Part shown: in pieces, positions 35,323 through 42,855 of the stretch
Layout: each line of letters begins with the position of its first letter
How positions within the stretch are numbered: the stretch's first letter is position 1
From: Pseudoalteromonas rubra
GTDB lineage: Bacteria; Pseudomonadota; Gammaproteobacteria; Enterobacterales; Alteromonadaceae
Assembly (NCBI RefSeq): GCF_005887115.1
Contig: NZ_PNCJ01000023.1
Coordinates: forward strand, 108,113 to 172,112
Length of the DNA: 64,000 bases
Direction of reading: 5' to 3'
Notes under the pieces: generated by a model
What the model was told of the DNA's origin: nothing
The model's input: the letters and a program-made list of their open reading frames with translations, nothing else
The model's database searches: none
Position numbers and translations under genes: made by a program

Positions 35323-36332
35323 TAACGGGCTACCATGGCATGATTAAGCATGTGTACAACCATTGCGATAGCATGCGGAATGACCTGACGCGCAGTGTTC
35401 AAGCGATCGTAGTGATCCTCTGAATTCAGTACAATACCACCTTGAGCATAAGAGTAGGCGCCGCCTTGCGTAAGTAACGGGCGAATATCTTTGTTTGTGG
35501 CATCTGGTGCTGAGAAGCTTCCCATTGCCTGCTTTACCAATGCGAGGTTATTGAGGTTTTCCTGATCATAGTAGTCTTTCACCCAGGCTTCCCAGCTGGC
35601 GTGGTTTAGATCTGATGTTGTCCAGGTATGGTGCGGCTGAAGGAGGTCTGTCGTATGAAATACAAACCCCAGGATTTGTGGGTTGCCATTTTGCAGATAA
35701 CTTTGGTACCAGTACTGGCCCAAGTTATCGATCGGCTGAAATGGCATTTCTTCAAAGTCATCGTACATACTGTATCTGGAGTGGCTCTCTAAGCGGTAGT
35801 TTTTTTCTGTGATGCCATAGCTGTCATATTCACTGTCATCAGCACTAAACCAACCGGTTTCACCCCCTTTGCCGTCATCCAGATAGTCACCTTTTAACCA
35901 GGTGGCTGCCATGTTGTCTACCGTGCCCCAGACAGTAAGCTTGTCATAATTGTATCCACCAAAGTCGTTACCATGCACATCAGCGCCTTGAGTGTGATTT
36001 TGAAAGTGCCAATAACTGGTGTATTTAACAATACTTTGAGCTGCGCCCCATAAAGGTGCCTGTACACAGTCGCCAGTAATGGCGCCACAGAAGAAAGTAT
36101 CTTCAAAATCATCGACGTCATAGGCAGCTTGCCCCATTACATCAGCAAGCTGAGCGACGCTCATACCATGTGACTGTGCATATGCCTGAAGTTTTGCAAA
36201 TTGTGTGGTTGATGGGTTTTGTGCCATGTAATTGACGGCATCGATGACTATACGTTTATGTGTTTCCTGACTGAAAGCGTGTGCTCCAGAGGCTGTCAGC
36301 GTCAATGCACAGAGAAGAAATCGTTTTTTCAT
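35322..36332 (-). CDS. Exported zinc-dependent phospholipase C / S1-P1 nuclease-fold protein
   Basis: A 336-residue protein with signal peptide MKKRFLLCALTLTASGAHA. The mature start AFSQETHKRIVIDA and later motifs YWHFQNHTQG, FVFHTTDLLQPHHTWTT and DLNHASWEAWV (HxxxE) fit the trinuclear-zinc fold shared by bacterial phospholipase C and S1/P1 nucleases. The two activities cannot be separated by eye; the mature N-terminus lacks the Trp typical of secreted PLC. Two Cys in CGAITGDC could form a disulfide. It is the first gene of a three-gene operon with an isomerase and an anchored coiled protein, which favours a secreted enzyme that needs help to fold. Confidence 0.7.
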   Translation of the reverse strand: MKKRFLLCALTLTASGAHAFSQETHKRIVIDAVNYMAQNPSTTQFAKLQAYAQSHGMSVAQLADVMGQAAYDVDDFEDTFFCGAITGDCVQAPLWGAAQSIVKYTSYWHFQNHTQGADVHGNDFGGYNYDKLTVWGTVDNMAATWLKGDYLDDGKGGETGWFSADDSEYDSYGITEKNYRLESHSRYSMYDDFEEMPFQPIDNLGQYWYQSYLQNGNPQILGFVFHTTDLLQPHHTWTTSDLNHASWEAWVKDYYDQENLNNLALVKQAMGSFSAPDATNKDIRPLLTQGGAYSYAQGGIVLNSEDHYDRLNTARQVIPHAIAMVVHMLNHAMVAR

Positions 36333-36514
36333 TGTAGTGTTGTTCCAATAATTAGAATTAAGGCTCTATATGAGCCTCGGGAATTAGAAAACGCCATTGT
36401 TACATTAGTATTAAATATTGGTTAAATAAAATCTTAATTTCGACGTCTTGTTGTCCTCGTTGACCTCAGGTATGATGGGGACTTAATTTAGGCACATGAA
36501 AAGCCATAATAACG

Positions 36515-37357
36515 ATGAAAATTATAAAGTTACTTTCTGCTGTGCTGCTTTGCCTGACGCATCAGGTTTATGCCAATGACAGCGCTGGTGATAAGGAAGA
36601 GGACTGGCTCGAAGACAATGGACTGGAATGGCAGTTGAGTATAGGTGCCTTTTATGTAGACATGGCGCTTCCTGAGTTAATTGGCGCCGACAACTCTCCG
36701 GCACCACCTACCCTGCGCGCTGATATCAAACTACAGTACAAAAACTTTTATCTGGTGACTTACTCAGGTGACTTTTTTGGTGGCTCGGACCTGGGATACC
36801 AGTTCATTCAAGAAGAAGAGTGGGGGCTGGATATTATTTACGGAAGTTACCAACTGCCCTTTACCGAAACCGGTTACTTCGATACCAATGATCCCGTAGT
36901 AAAAGAGCTTGAGGGCATAAAAGACAGAGATCCGGATCAATCTCTGGGCGTTGCATACTACCGTACTGTTGGCGACTACCTTGCCGTGGCAGAACTGGTT
37001 TATGACGTCTTTGGCGATACTAATGGTTGGGTTTTTCACCTCGAAGCAACGCGTAACTTCGAGTTACGTAATTGGGATCTGTGGCTTAACTTTGGTGCTA
37101 ATTATTACTCCAGCAATTTTAATAACTACTTTTATGGCGTGACTGAAGAAGAGCGCAATGACTATCTTACGCCTTACGAGCCTGGCAGCGGGATGTCTGC
37201 CTTTGTCCAGGCTCAGTTAAGCTACCCGATCGCAGAGGACTGGGAGTTTAGCGCGGGCATGTCATTTTTAGTTGGTTCCAGCGAGGCAAAAGAGAGTCCA
37301 TTATTGGAATCAAACCATGCCAGAGTACTTTTTACTGGAGTGAAGTATGTATTTTAA
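36515..37357 (+). CDS. MipA/OmpV-family outer-membrane protein
   Basis: A 280-residue protein with signal peptide MKIIKLLSAVLLCLTHQVYA, then an acidic stretch (DKEEDWLEDNG). The barrel-type strands include FYLVTYSGDFFGGSDLGYQF, WVFHLEATRNFELRNWDLWL and the C-terminal HARVLFTGVKYVF ending in Phe. The pattern fits MipA/OmpV proteins. In related bacteria these sit with a DUF3019 gene and a two-component system; here the DUF3019 gene overlaps its end by 11 bp but no kinase or regulator follows. It is divergent from the phospholipase C-like operon across about 180 bp. Confidence 0.75.
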   Translation: MKIIKLLSAVLLCLTHQVYANDSAGDKEEDWLEDNGLEWQLSIGAFYVDMALPELIGADNSPAPPTLRADIKLQYKNFYLVTYSGDFFGGSDLGYQFIQEEEWGLDIIYGSYQLPFTETGYFDTNDPVVKELEGIKDRDPDQSLGVAYYRTVGDYLAVAELVYDVFGDTNGWVFHLEATRNFELRNWDLWLNFGANYYSSNFNNYFYGVTEEERNDYLTPYEPGSGMSAFVQAQLSYPIAEDWEFSAGMSFLVGSSEAKESPLLESNHARVLFTGVKYVF

Positions 37358-37748
37358 ACTCACTTCAGCTATCACTATCGGGATGCTCTGCGCTTCGACA
37401 ACCGCGCATGCTGCTTCCAAAGAAGATAGGAAAGGGATATTACAGGCCGCACCGAATAAGTGTGTAGCATTGCATGAAGGAAGAACTTGCTACACTGATG
37501 TGACGTTCTCAATTTCGGCCCCGCAATTGGGTGATTACTGCATAAGAGAGAGTAGTTCTAAGAAGATTTTGCAATGCTGGGCCAATGTGAGCCACTTCGA
37601 ATACTTGCTGGCTTTTGGTTCTGCCGAGAGTGTCAGCTATGAGCTGATTTCTAAAACTAAGCGCGATGTCCTCGCTGTGACTACCATCAATGTCAACTGG
37701 GTCCATAAGGTACGGAATAAAAAGCGACGCTGGCAGCGTCTGTTTTAA
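37347..37748 (+). CDS. DUF3019-family exported protein
   Basis: A 133-residue protein with signal peptide MYFKLTSAITIGMLCASTTAHA. The mature domain has four Cys in the DUF3019 arrangement (PNKCVALHEGRTCYTDV, then DYCIRESSSKKILQCW) and ends with a basic tail (KVRNKKRRWQRLF). Function unknown. Its ATG lies inside the end of the MipA-like gene (11-bp overlap), so the two are probably co-translated and may act together at the outer membrane. Confidence 0.8.
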   Translation: MYFKLTSAITIGMLCASTTAHAASKEDRKGILQAAPNKCVALHEGRTCYTDVTFSISAPQLGDYCIRESSSKKILQCWANVSHFEYLLAFGSAESVSYELISKTKRDVLAVTTINVNWVHKVRNKKRRWQRLF

Positions 37749-37872
37749 TCCCCAGCTGCATTCGTATTGAAGAAGCAAGGCAAAAATTTGCGGGTTTACT
37801 TAGGAAGTGGGTTCTCAGCCGCGTTGTAAAGCCAGTTGTACGGCGAGTTACCTCACCCGGTTGTTGCATTAA

Positions 37873-37896
37873 AGGCTAGCGTCATTTAGCTAGCCT
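37873..37896. terminator. Hairpin between convergent DUF3019 and lipoprotein genes
   Basis: Perfect 8-bp arms AGGCTAGC (37873-37880) and GCTAGCCT (37889-37896), 8-nt loop, 14 bp from the lipoprotein stop. Confidence 0.5.
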
Positions 37897-37909
37897 AACG
37901 GTGTGGCAC

Positions 37910-38413
37910 CTACTGACACTGCTCCACTAACCCTCTCAGGTGAGAGCCTATGTCTTCGCTTTTACTCTGTCCTTGCTCCAGCAAAGTGTGTACTTGCTGT
38001 TGTAGTTCTGCTAGTTCATAGTTTGCCAATAAGGTTTTCAGGTAGCTCATAGAGTCCGCACCAGCTTGTATTAAGTTTGGCAAGCTTTCCATCGAAAGCT
38101 CCTGATCAGCCAGGCCTGTTATTGTATCCATCAGGTCCGCCAGGTTTGCGCTGTCTTGCAGTGCCCCTTCCACCTCGATCATCGACCCCATGGGGTCGCC
38201 ATTCAGTTGCTTGACCACACAACTGGCCATCGTTCCTGCCTCGGCTGACTGACTCATTGCAGCCAGTCCATGCTCTCTGATGTCCGCAATCACTTGCTCC
38301 AGCTCGTGATTGTTTGCCAGATATTGTTGCTCTATTTTAGCTTTAGAGTCACCCAGAAAATCGCACCCAGCCAACGCGAATAAGCTCAAACCATAAATTA
38401 AAGAACGCTTCAT
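37910..38413 (-). CDS. Small lipoprotein of unknown function
   Basis: A 167-residue protein with a clear lipobox (MKRSLIYGLSLFALAGC, Cys17). The rest is helical and acidic, with two further Cys (SCVVKQL and the C-terminal EQC), and no recognised domain. The start is ATG at 38411-38413, 20 codons inside the longest frame, because the lipoprotein signal then begins at residue 1. The ribosome site is weak. The downstream neighbour is convergent. Confidence 0.7.
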   Translation of the reverse strand: MKRSLIYGLSLFALAGCDFLGDSKAKIEQQYLANNHELEQVIADIREHGLAAMSQSAEAGTMASCVVKQLNGDPMGSMIEVEGALQDSANLADLMDTITGLADQELSMESLPNLIQAGADSMSYLKTLLANYELAELQQQVHTLLEQGQSKSEDIGSHLRGLVEQCQ

Positions 38414-38627
38414 ATTAAGTACCAAAATCAATACACTTGCTGTCAGTTTACTGACTTCATCGTCCGTTGTCATTATGACGGCCTGCTTAGCTCAAGCGGA
38501 GCCGTCAACAGTGACATCCTGGCTGCTTAACGGGTAAACCAACAACCTACTCACAAGGTTTCGTGATTGACCGCGATTAGTCTCTTTTTTGTACAAGCAC
38601 AACGACGACCGTCTAACCTTGGTAACC

Positions 38628-39104
38628 TTAAGTTCTCAGACGTGCTGCGGCCTGATTCCGATAACGATCAAGCTGTACAACATTGGAGATACCAAACAGC
38701 TCCGATTTGATGATGTTAGCAAACACATGCAAGGCACGTTTCCAGGCGTTGCGTACTGCAAGCGTAAACTGAGCACCTAAGTGTAGTTTAAGTACTTCGA
38801 GTAAGCTGTTGCAGAAAGTACTGATATCTTTAACCGAGGGGGACAACGCAGCAATTAAAACACTTTGTTGGCGAAGAAACCGGGATAGTGCATGTTGTCT
38901 GGGAAGGTTAATCAGGCACTGTTGCATAAAGTCGTGCAATCGATATTCCAAAGACAAAACATGTCGTTCAGATTCGGGTAGGGTCATACTAACCCGGCAT
39001 TGTTTTAGTTTATTGTAGAAACTTACGCAGAAGCAGTGAAAATTAGGCTTAAGCGTCGTGAAAGACTGATTCAAAAGCTGGTACTGATAAGGTGAAATAC
39101 TCAT
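38628..39104 (-). CDS. Divergent globin-like protein lacking the proximal histidine
   Basis: A 158-residue protein. The N-terminus QYQLLNQSFTTLKPNFHCFCVSFYNKL resembles helix A-B of bacterial single-domain globins and flavohaemoglobins, and the C-terminal LLEVLKLHLGAQFTLAVRNAWKRALHVFANII strongly recalls their G-H helices (LG-x-FT-x2-V-x2-AW). In the F-helix window, where haem globins have RRHxxYGV, this protein reads RQQSVLIAALSP with no His at 79-86. So it probably does not bind haem in the usual way, and may be a non-haem globin-fold sensor or scaffold. Start ATG has a strong GGAG five bases upstream, so it is a real gene. The assignment is by motif recognition only. Confidence 0.6.
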   Translation of the reverse strand: MSISPYQYQLLNQSFTTLKPNFHCFCVSFYNKLKQCRVSMTLPESERHVLSLEYRLHDFMQQCLINLPRQHALSRFLRQQSVLIAALSPSVKDISTFCNSLLEVLKLHLGAQFTLAVRNAWKRALHVFANIIKSELFGISNVVQLDRYRNQAAARLRT

Positions 39105-39378
39105 AATCGCTCCACATACGATTAGAGCGAATCCGTTTGCTCAAGTAATTGTGCAGCCTCACGATTTTAGCCGGTTATAGCTGGCTGAAAGGGCTACAGT
39201 AACTTGGGTAAAAGTAATAGTGGTTTAATGTGCTTAAACTTCAGTAATGCAATCGCCACCATTTCCAGTATAGGTAGAATTTGATCTGATGCGCAAACTT
39301 TATCCTGATTTTGCGTTTAAAAAGCTCAAAAGTTTGCTACCAGCTCACCACATAGTGAAGCTGGCAGCCTGCAATATG

Positions 39379-40158
39379 TTATTTTATCGGCGAGAGTAAC
39401 TTAGGATCGGTCACCAGCTGTCTGACACCATGGGCGTGATCCTCTTCGAACACGTTGTCCTCACACCAAGTGGCAAGGCTGTTGATATCGACTTTGGCAC
39501 AGGCCGGTCTGACACTCCAGGTGACCTGAAGGGGCGAGCACTGCTTATTGCTGTAGCTGGGCCCTGTGGTAGAACCCAAAAATTCAACCGGTTTACCAGT
39601 CGTTTGTGGGATATATTCCGCCTGATGATAGCCATTGACTATGTTGCCATCATAGCTTAAATCATTGAAGTCCAATGCATCTTCATCGTTTACAACGAGG
39701 AAAACCTGAGTTTCGACGCGTAGATCTGGGTTCGCACACGCATTGCTCAAGCAAGAACCCAACCCTTTTCCGGGCGCAACATCACATGAACTATGTACCC
39801 AGTGAACTTCAATGGTATCGCCGGGTTTTACGTTTTTACAAACTTTGCCTTTTGGTGCACGTAATTCAGCCTCAGTCAGGCTGCTGGTGGCGTTACATTG
39901 ATAGCCGCCGTGCTTGCCATTACCGGCAAATACGGAAAAGTCTTTTGCCTTATGTTCTGCATTCTTATGAAAGTGGATATTACATAAGTTCATTTCACTG
40001 GCCGGCGGTGCAAGAGAAAAAACGCGTTTATTTTCGCCATGCAGTTGATCAATATCTCGCGGGGTTTGTGGCCCAAAGCCTTCGCAACTGTTTGCTAAAG
40101 CATTGAAAGTAAGTAGTGTTAGCGCTGTCATCGAGACGCCTATAAATACCTTTTTCAT
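39379..40158 (-). CDS. Delta-class carbonic anhydrase
   Basis: Reversible hydration of CO2, predicted in the periplasm. The 259 residues start with signal peptide MKKVFIGVSMTALTLLTFNALA. Zinc ligands are visible as NIHFHKNAEH (two His) and IEVHWVHSSCD (third His). Six or more Cys suggest disulfides, and WCEDNVFEEDHAHGVR near the C-terminus is also typical of the bacterial delta-class family. ATG is preceded by GGAGAACC. No operon partner: the next gene upstream is the divergent initiator tRNA. In a marine heterotroph it may help with CO2/bicarbonate exchange or pH. Confidence 0.85.
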   Translation of the reverse strand: MKKVFIGVSMTALTLLTFNALANSCEGFGPQTPRDIDQLHGENKRVFSLAPPASEMNLCNIHFHKNAEHKAKDFSVFAGNGKHGGYQCNATSSLTEAELRAPKGKVCKNVKPGDTIEVHWVHSSCDVAPGKGLGSCLSNACANPDLRVETQVFLVVNDEDALDFNDLSYDGNIVNGYHQAEYIPQTTGKPVEFLGSTTGPSYSNKQCSPLQVTWSVRPACAKVDINSLATWCEDNVFEEDHAHGVRQLVTDPKLLSPIK

Positions 40159-40430
40159 GACTGGTTCTCCATCAATTTATATTAACTCGATGGGCCGCCA
40201 GTATAGATGTTTAACTTTTAAGAACAAGCTAAATGGTAAAATAATGTGAATGATTGGTTTTTTATAAGTTAATTTCGATGTTTTTGTTCGTTATTCTCGA
40301 TCTTGGTTTATTTAATGGTAAAATATTTCGAGCATTCGATGTGTGAACGTTATGTTTTCGCCGTGTCGTTCTGAGAGTCGCTTAAGGCAGAACATTATCG
40401 TACCATTTTGGTTAAAGGCGGTATCTAAGG
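40159..40430. other. Intergenic region between carbonic anhydrase and initiator tRNA
   Basis: AT-rich with no gene seen. It should contain the minus-strand promoter of the carbonic anhydrase gene. Confidence 0.4.
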
Positions 40431-40459
40431 TTGCGTATTTATGCAACTCTCTCTATAAT
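40431..40459 (+). promoter_or_regulatory. Promoter of the initiator tRNA-rimP-nusA-infB operon
   Basis: TTGCGT (40431-40436), 17-bp spacer, TATAAT (40454-40459), 34 bp before the mature tRNA. Confidence 0.8.
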
Positions 40460-40493
40460 ACACGCCAGTTGATGCAGCCAGACTGCACGTTGA

Positions 40494-40570
<77 letters not shown>

Positions 40571-40601
40571 AGCTTAAGAAATGACTTCATTTCTTACAGT
40601 T

Positions 40602-40627
40602 CGCGCATTCATCGTAATGCGCGTTTT
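40602..40627 (+). terminator. Hairpin with short T run after the tRNA
   Basis: Arms CGCGCATT (40602-40609) and AATGCGCG (40616-40623), followed by TTTT. Another perfect stem, TAAGAAATGA (40575-40584) with TCATTTCTTA (40587-40596), lies just before it and may aid tRNA processing. Confidence 0.5.
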
Positions 40628-40631
40628 GCGT

Positions 40632-40647
40632 TTAAGCATATGCTTAA
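40632..40647. repeat. Perfect 16-bp palindrome
   Basis: TTAAGCATATGCTTAA, between the tRNA and the second copy of its 3' end. No function assigned. Confidence 0.6.
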
Positions 40648-40662
40648 TTTAGGCTGATACAG

Positions 40663-40676
40663 CCCGCAACCAAGCT
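40663..40676. repeat. Second copy of the tRNA 3'-end repeat
   Basis: Identical to 40561-40574. The sequence before it does not form a tRNA, so it is a remnant or an attachment-like duplication. Confidence 0.85.
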
Positions 40677-40709
40677 CGGCCACTGGCCACACAGTTTGTT
40701 TTTGGTGTG

Positions 40710-40732
40710 ACGCCCCGCTTGGTTCGGGGCGT
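40710..40732 (+). terminator. GC-rich hairpin in the rimP leader
   Basis: Arms ACGCCCCG (40710-40717) and CGGGGCGT (40725-40732), followed by TGTTGT. Confidence 0.5.
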
Positions 40733-40789
40733 TGTTGTATCTGGAGCTAAGCAATAGAGCCCAGCCCAGAAGCAAACAGCTGAATCATT

Positions 40790-40811
40790 AGGGCTTTTGA
40801 GCCCTTTTTTT
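40790..40811 (+). terminator. Terminator or attenuator just before rimP
   Basis: AGGGCT (40790-40795), TTTG loop, AGCCCT (40800-40805), then T7. It ends 19 bp before the rimP start, so readthrough is needed for rimP-nusA-infB. This fits NusA-dependent autoregulation known for this operon in E. coli. Confidence 0.75.
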
Positions 40812-40830
40812 GTTTGTATGGAGGTAATTT

Positions 40831-41286
40831 GTGACAAAACTCGAGCAAGAATTAACGACTATGTTAGAGCCGGCTGTTGAAGCCTGTGGCTTCGAATTGC
40901 TCGGTCTGGAAGTGATGCAAGCCGGTCGTCATTCGACGCTGCGCATCTATATTGACCATGAGAATGGCATCAATGTAGATAATTGTGCAGATGTGAGTCG
41001 TCAGGTCAGTGCTATTCTGGATGTCGAGGACCCCATTACAAATGAATACAATCTGGAAGTGTCTTCACCTGGTGTAGACAGACCATTATTCAAACAAGCT
41101 CATTATGAGCAGGCAGTGGGCGAAGAAGTGCGCTTGCGTACAAAGCTTCCACAGGAAGGTCGCCGTAACTTTAAAGGCGACTTAATTGCAGTTAATGGCG
41201 ATATGATCACGCTAACCGTCGATGGTCAGGAGCATCACCTTATGCTCAGCAACATCGAGCGCGCGAACATGATCGCAAAATTTTAA
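40831..41286 (+). CDS. rimP: Ribosome maturation factor RimP
   Basis: Needed for late 30S subunit assembly. The 151 residues show the family pattern: an N-terminal alpha/beta domain (LEPAVEACGFELLGLEVMQ, LRIYIDHENGINVDNCADVSRQ, LEVSSPGVDRPL) followed by a small SH3-like domain (GDLIAVNGDMITLTVDGQEH). The start is GTG, six bases after a strong GGAGG. It is first of the protein genes in the operon, behind a terminator-like hairpin, with nusA 40 bp downstream. Confidence 0.96.
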   Translation: MTKLEQELTTMLEPAVEACGFELLGLEVMQAGRHSTLRIYIDHENGINVDNCADVSRQVSAILDVEDPITNEYNLEVSSPGVDRPLFKQAHYEQAVGEEVRLRTKLPQEGRRNFKGDLIAVNGDMITLTVDGQEHHLMLSNIERANMIAKF

Positions 41287-41326
41287 AATTAGGTGCGAAG
41301 GAAAAAGGGCAAGCGAGGCAATACTT

Positions 41327-42826
41327 ATGGCAAAAGAAATATTATTGGTTGCAGAAGCTGTTTCCAATGAAAAAGCAGTCCCAAGAGAAAAGATTTTTGA
41401 AGCATTAGAGTTCGCACTAGCGACGGCCACCAAAAAGAAACATGATGGTGAGATCGAAGTACGCGTTTCTATCGACCGTAAGACTGGTGAGTACGACACT
41501 TTCCGTCGTTGGATGGTGGTAAACCCACAAGAAGATGGCTCTTTGGAAAACCCTTACGCAGAGATCACTTTTGAAGCGGCACAGGTTGAAGAACCAGAAA
41601 TCCAGCTTGGTGACTTTGTTGAAGAGCAAATCGAATCTATCCAGTTCGACCGCATCACGACTCAGATGGCCAAGCAGGTCATCGTTCAAAAGGTACGTGA
41701 AGCAGAGCGTGCACTGATTGTTGACGCTTATAAAGATCAGGAAGGTGAGCTGGTTACAGGTGTGGTGAAGAAAGCATCACGTGACACAGTGGTACTTGAT
41801 TTGGGCAATAACGCTGAAGCCGTTATATACCGAGAAGACATGCTGCCGCGCGAAAGCTTCCGTCCTGGCGACCGCGTACGTGGTCTGCTGTATGCAGTTA
41901 AGCCAGAAGCGCGTGGTGCGCAGCTGTTTGTAACGCGTTCTAAACCTGAAATGCTGATGGAACTATTCCGCATTGAAGTACCAGAAATCGGCGAAGAGAT
42001 GATCGAGCTCAAAGGTGCTGCACGTGATCCAGGGTCACGCGCTAAAATTGCGGTAAAATCAAATGACAAACGCATCGATCCTGTGGGCGCGTGTGTGGGT
42101 ATGCGTGGTGCGCGTGTACAGGCAGTGTCTACCGAGCTAGGTGGCGAGCGTGTTGATATCGTATTGTATGATGACAACCCGGCTCAGTTTGTTATTAATG
42201 CCATGGCGCCTGCAGAAGTTGCATCGATCGTAATGGATGAAGACACCCGTACGATGGAAATTGCCGTAGAAGCCGACAATCTGGCTCAGGCGATTGGCCG
42301 TAACGGTCAGAACGTTCGTCTTGCTAGCCAGCTGACTGGTTGGGAACTAAACGTAATGACAGTGGAAGACATGGAGCGCAAGAGTGCAGAAGAGTCTGAT
42401 AAGCTTATCAACCTGTTCACCGAAGCGCTGGACATTGACGATGACTTTGCCACGTTACTGATCAACGAAGGTTTCTCAACGCTAGAAGAAGTGGCTTACG
42501 TGCCCGTGGCAGAATTCCTTGAGATCGATGGTCTGGACGAAGACACAGTGGAAGAACTGCGTAAGCGTGCCAAAGACGCATTGACAACAAAAGCGTTGCG
42601 TGACGAAGAAAGCCTGGAAGGCGCAGAGCCTGCAGAAGATTTGCTTAACCTTGAAGGTCTGGACCGCCATCTGGCGTTCGTTATGGCCAGCAAAGGGGTG
42701 ATCACGCTGGAAGATCTGGCTGAGCAGGGCATTGACGAATTAGTCGAAATCACTGAATTATCTGAACAACAAGCGGGTGACCTGATTATGGCCGCGCGTA
42801 ATATTTGTTGGTTTGGTGAGCAATAG
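41327..42826 (+). CDS. nusA: Transcription elongation/termination factor NusA
   Basis: Binds RNA polymerase and controls pausing, termination and rRNA antitermination. The 499 residues carry the N-terminal polymerase-binding domain, S1 domain (about 135-200, GELVTGVVKKASRDTVVLDL), two KH domains (GARVQAVSTELGGERVDIV, AIGRNGQNVRLASQLTGW) and the two acidic C-terminal repeats typical of gammaproteobacteria (LINEGFSTLEEVAYVPVAEF and FVMASKGVITLEDLAEQG). It probably acts on the boxB/boxA signals at the right end of this window and represses its own operon through the leader hairpins. Confidence 0.97.
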   Translation: MAKEILLVAEAVSNEKAVPREKIFEALEFALATATKKKHDGEIEVRVSIDRKTGEYDTFRRWMVVNPQEDGSLENPYAEITFEAAQVEEPEIQLGDFVEEQIESIQFDRITTQMAKQVIVQKVREAERALIVDAYKDQEGELVTGVVKKASRDTVVLDLGNNAEAVIYREDMLPRESFRPGDRVRGLLYAVKPEARGAQLFVTRSKPEMLMELFRIEVPEIGEEMIELKGAARDPGSRAKIAVKSNDKRIDPVGACVGMRGARVQAVSTELGGERVDIVLYDDNPAQFVINAMAPAEVASIVMDEDTRTMEIAVEADNLAQAIGRNGQNVRLASQLTGWELNVMTVEDMERKSAEESDKLINLFTEALDIDDDFATLLINEGFSTLEEVAYVPVAEFLEIDGLDEDTVEELRKRAKDALTTKALRDEESLEGAEPAEDLLNLEGLDRHLAFVMASKGVITLEDLAEQGIDELVEITELSEQQAGDLIMAARNICWFGEQ

Positions 42827-42855
42827 TAGTTTATTAACGGGAGGTAACGCATAAT

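Noticed and set aside
40663..40676. Second tRNA gene ending at the repeated CCCGCAACCA
   Set aside because: The preceding bases do not fold into a tRNA; only the 3' end is repeated.
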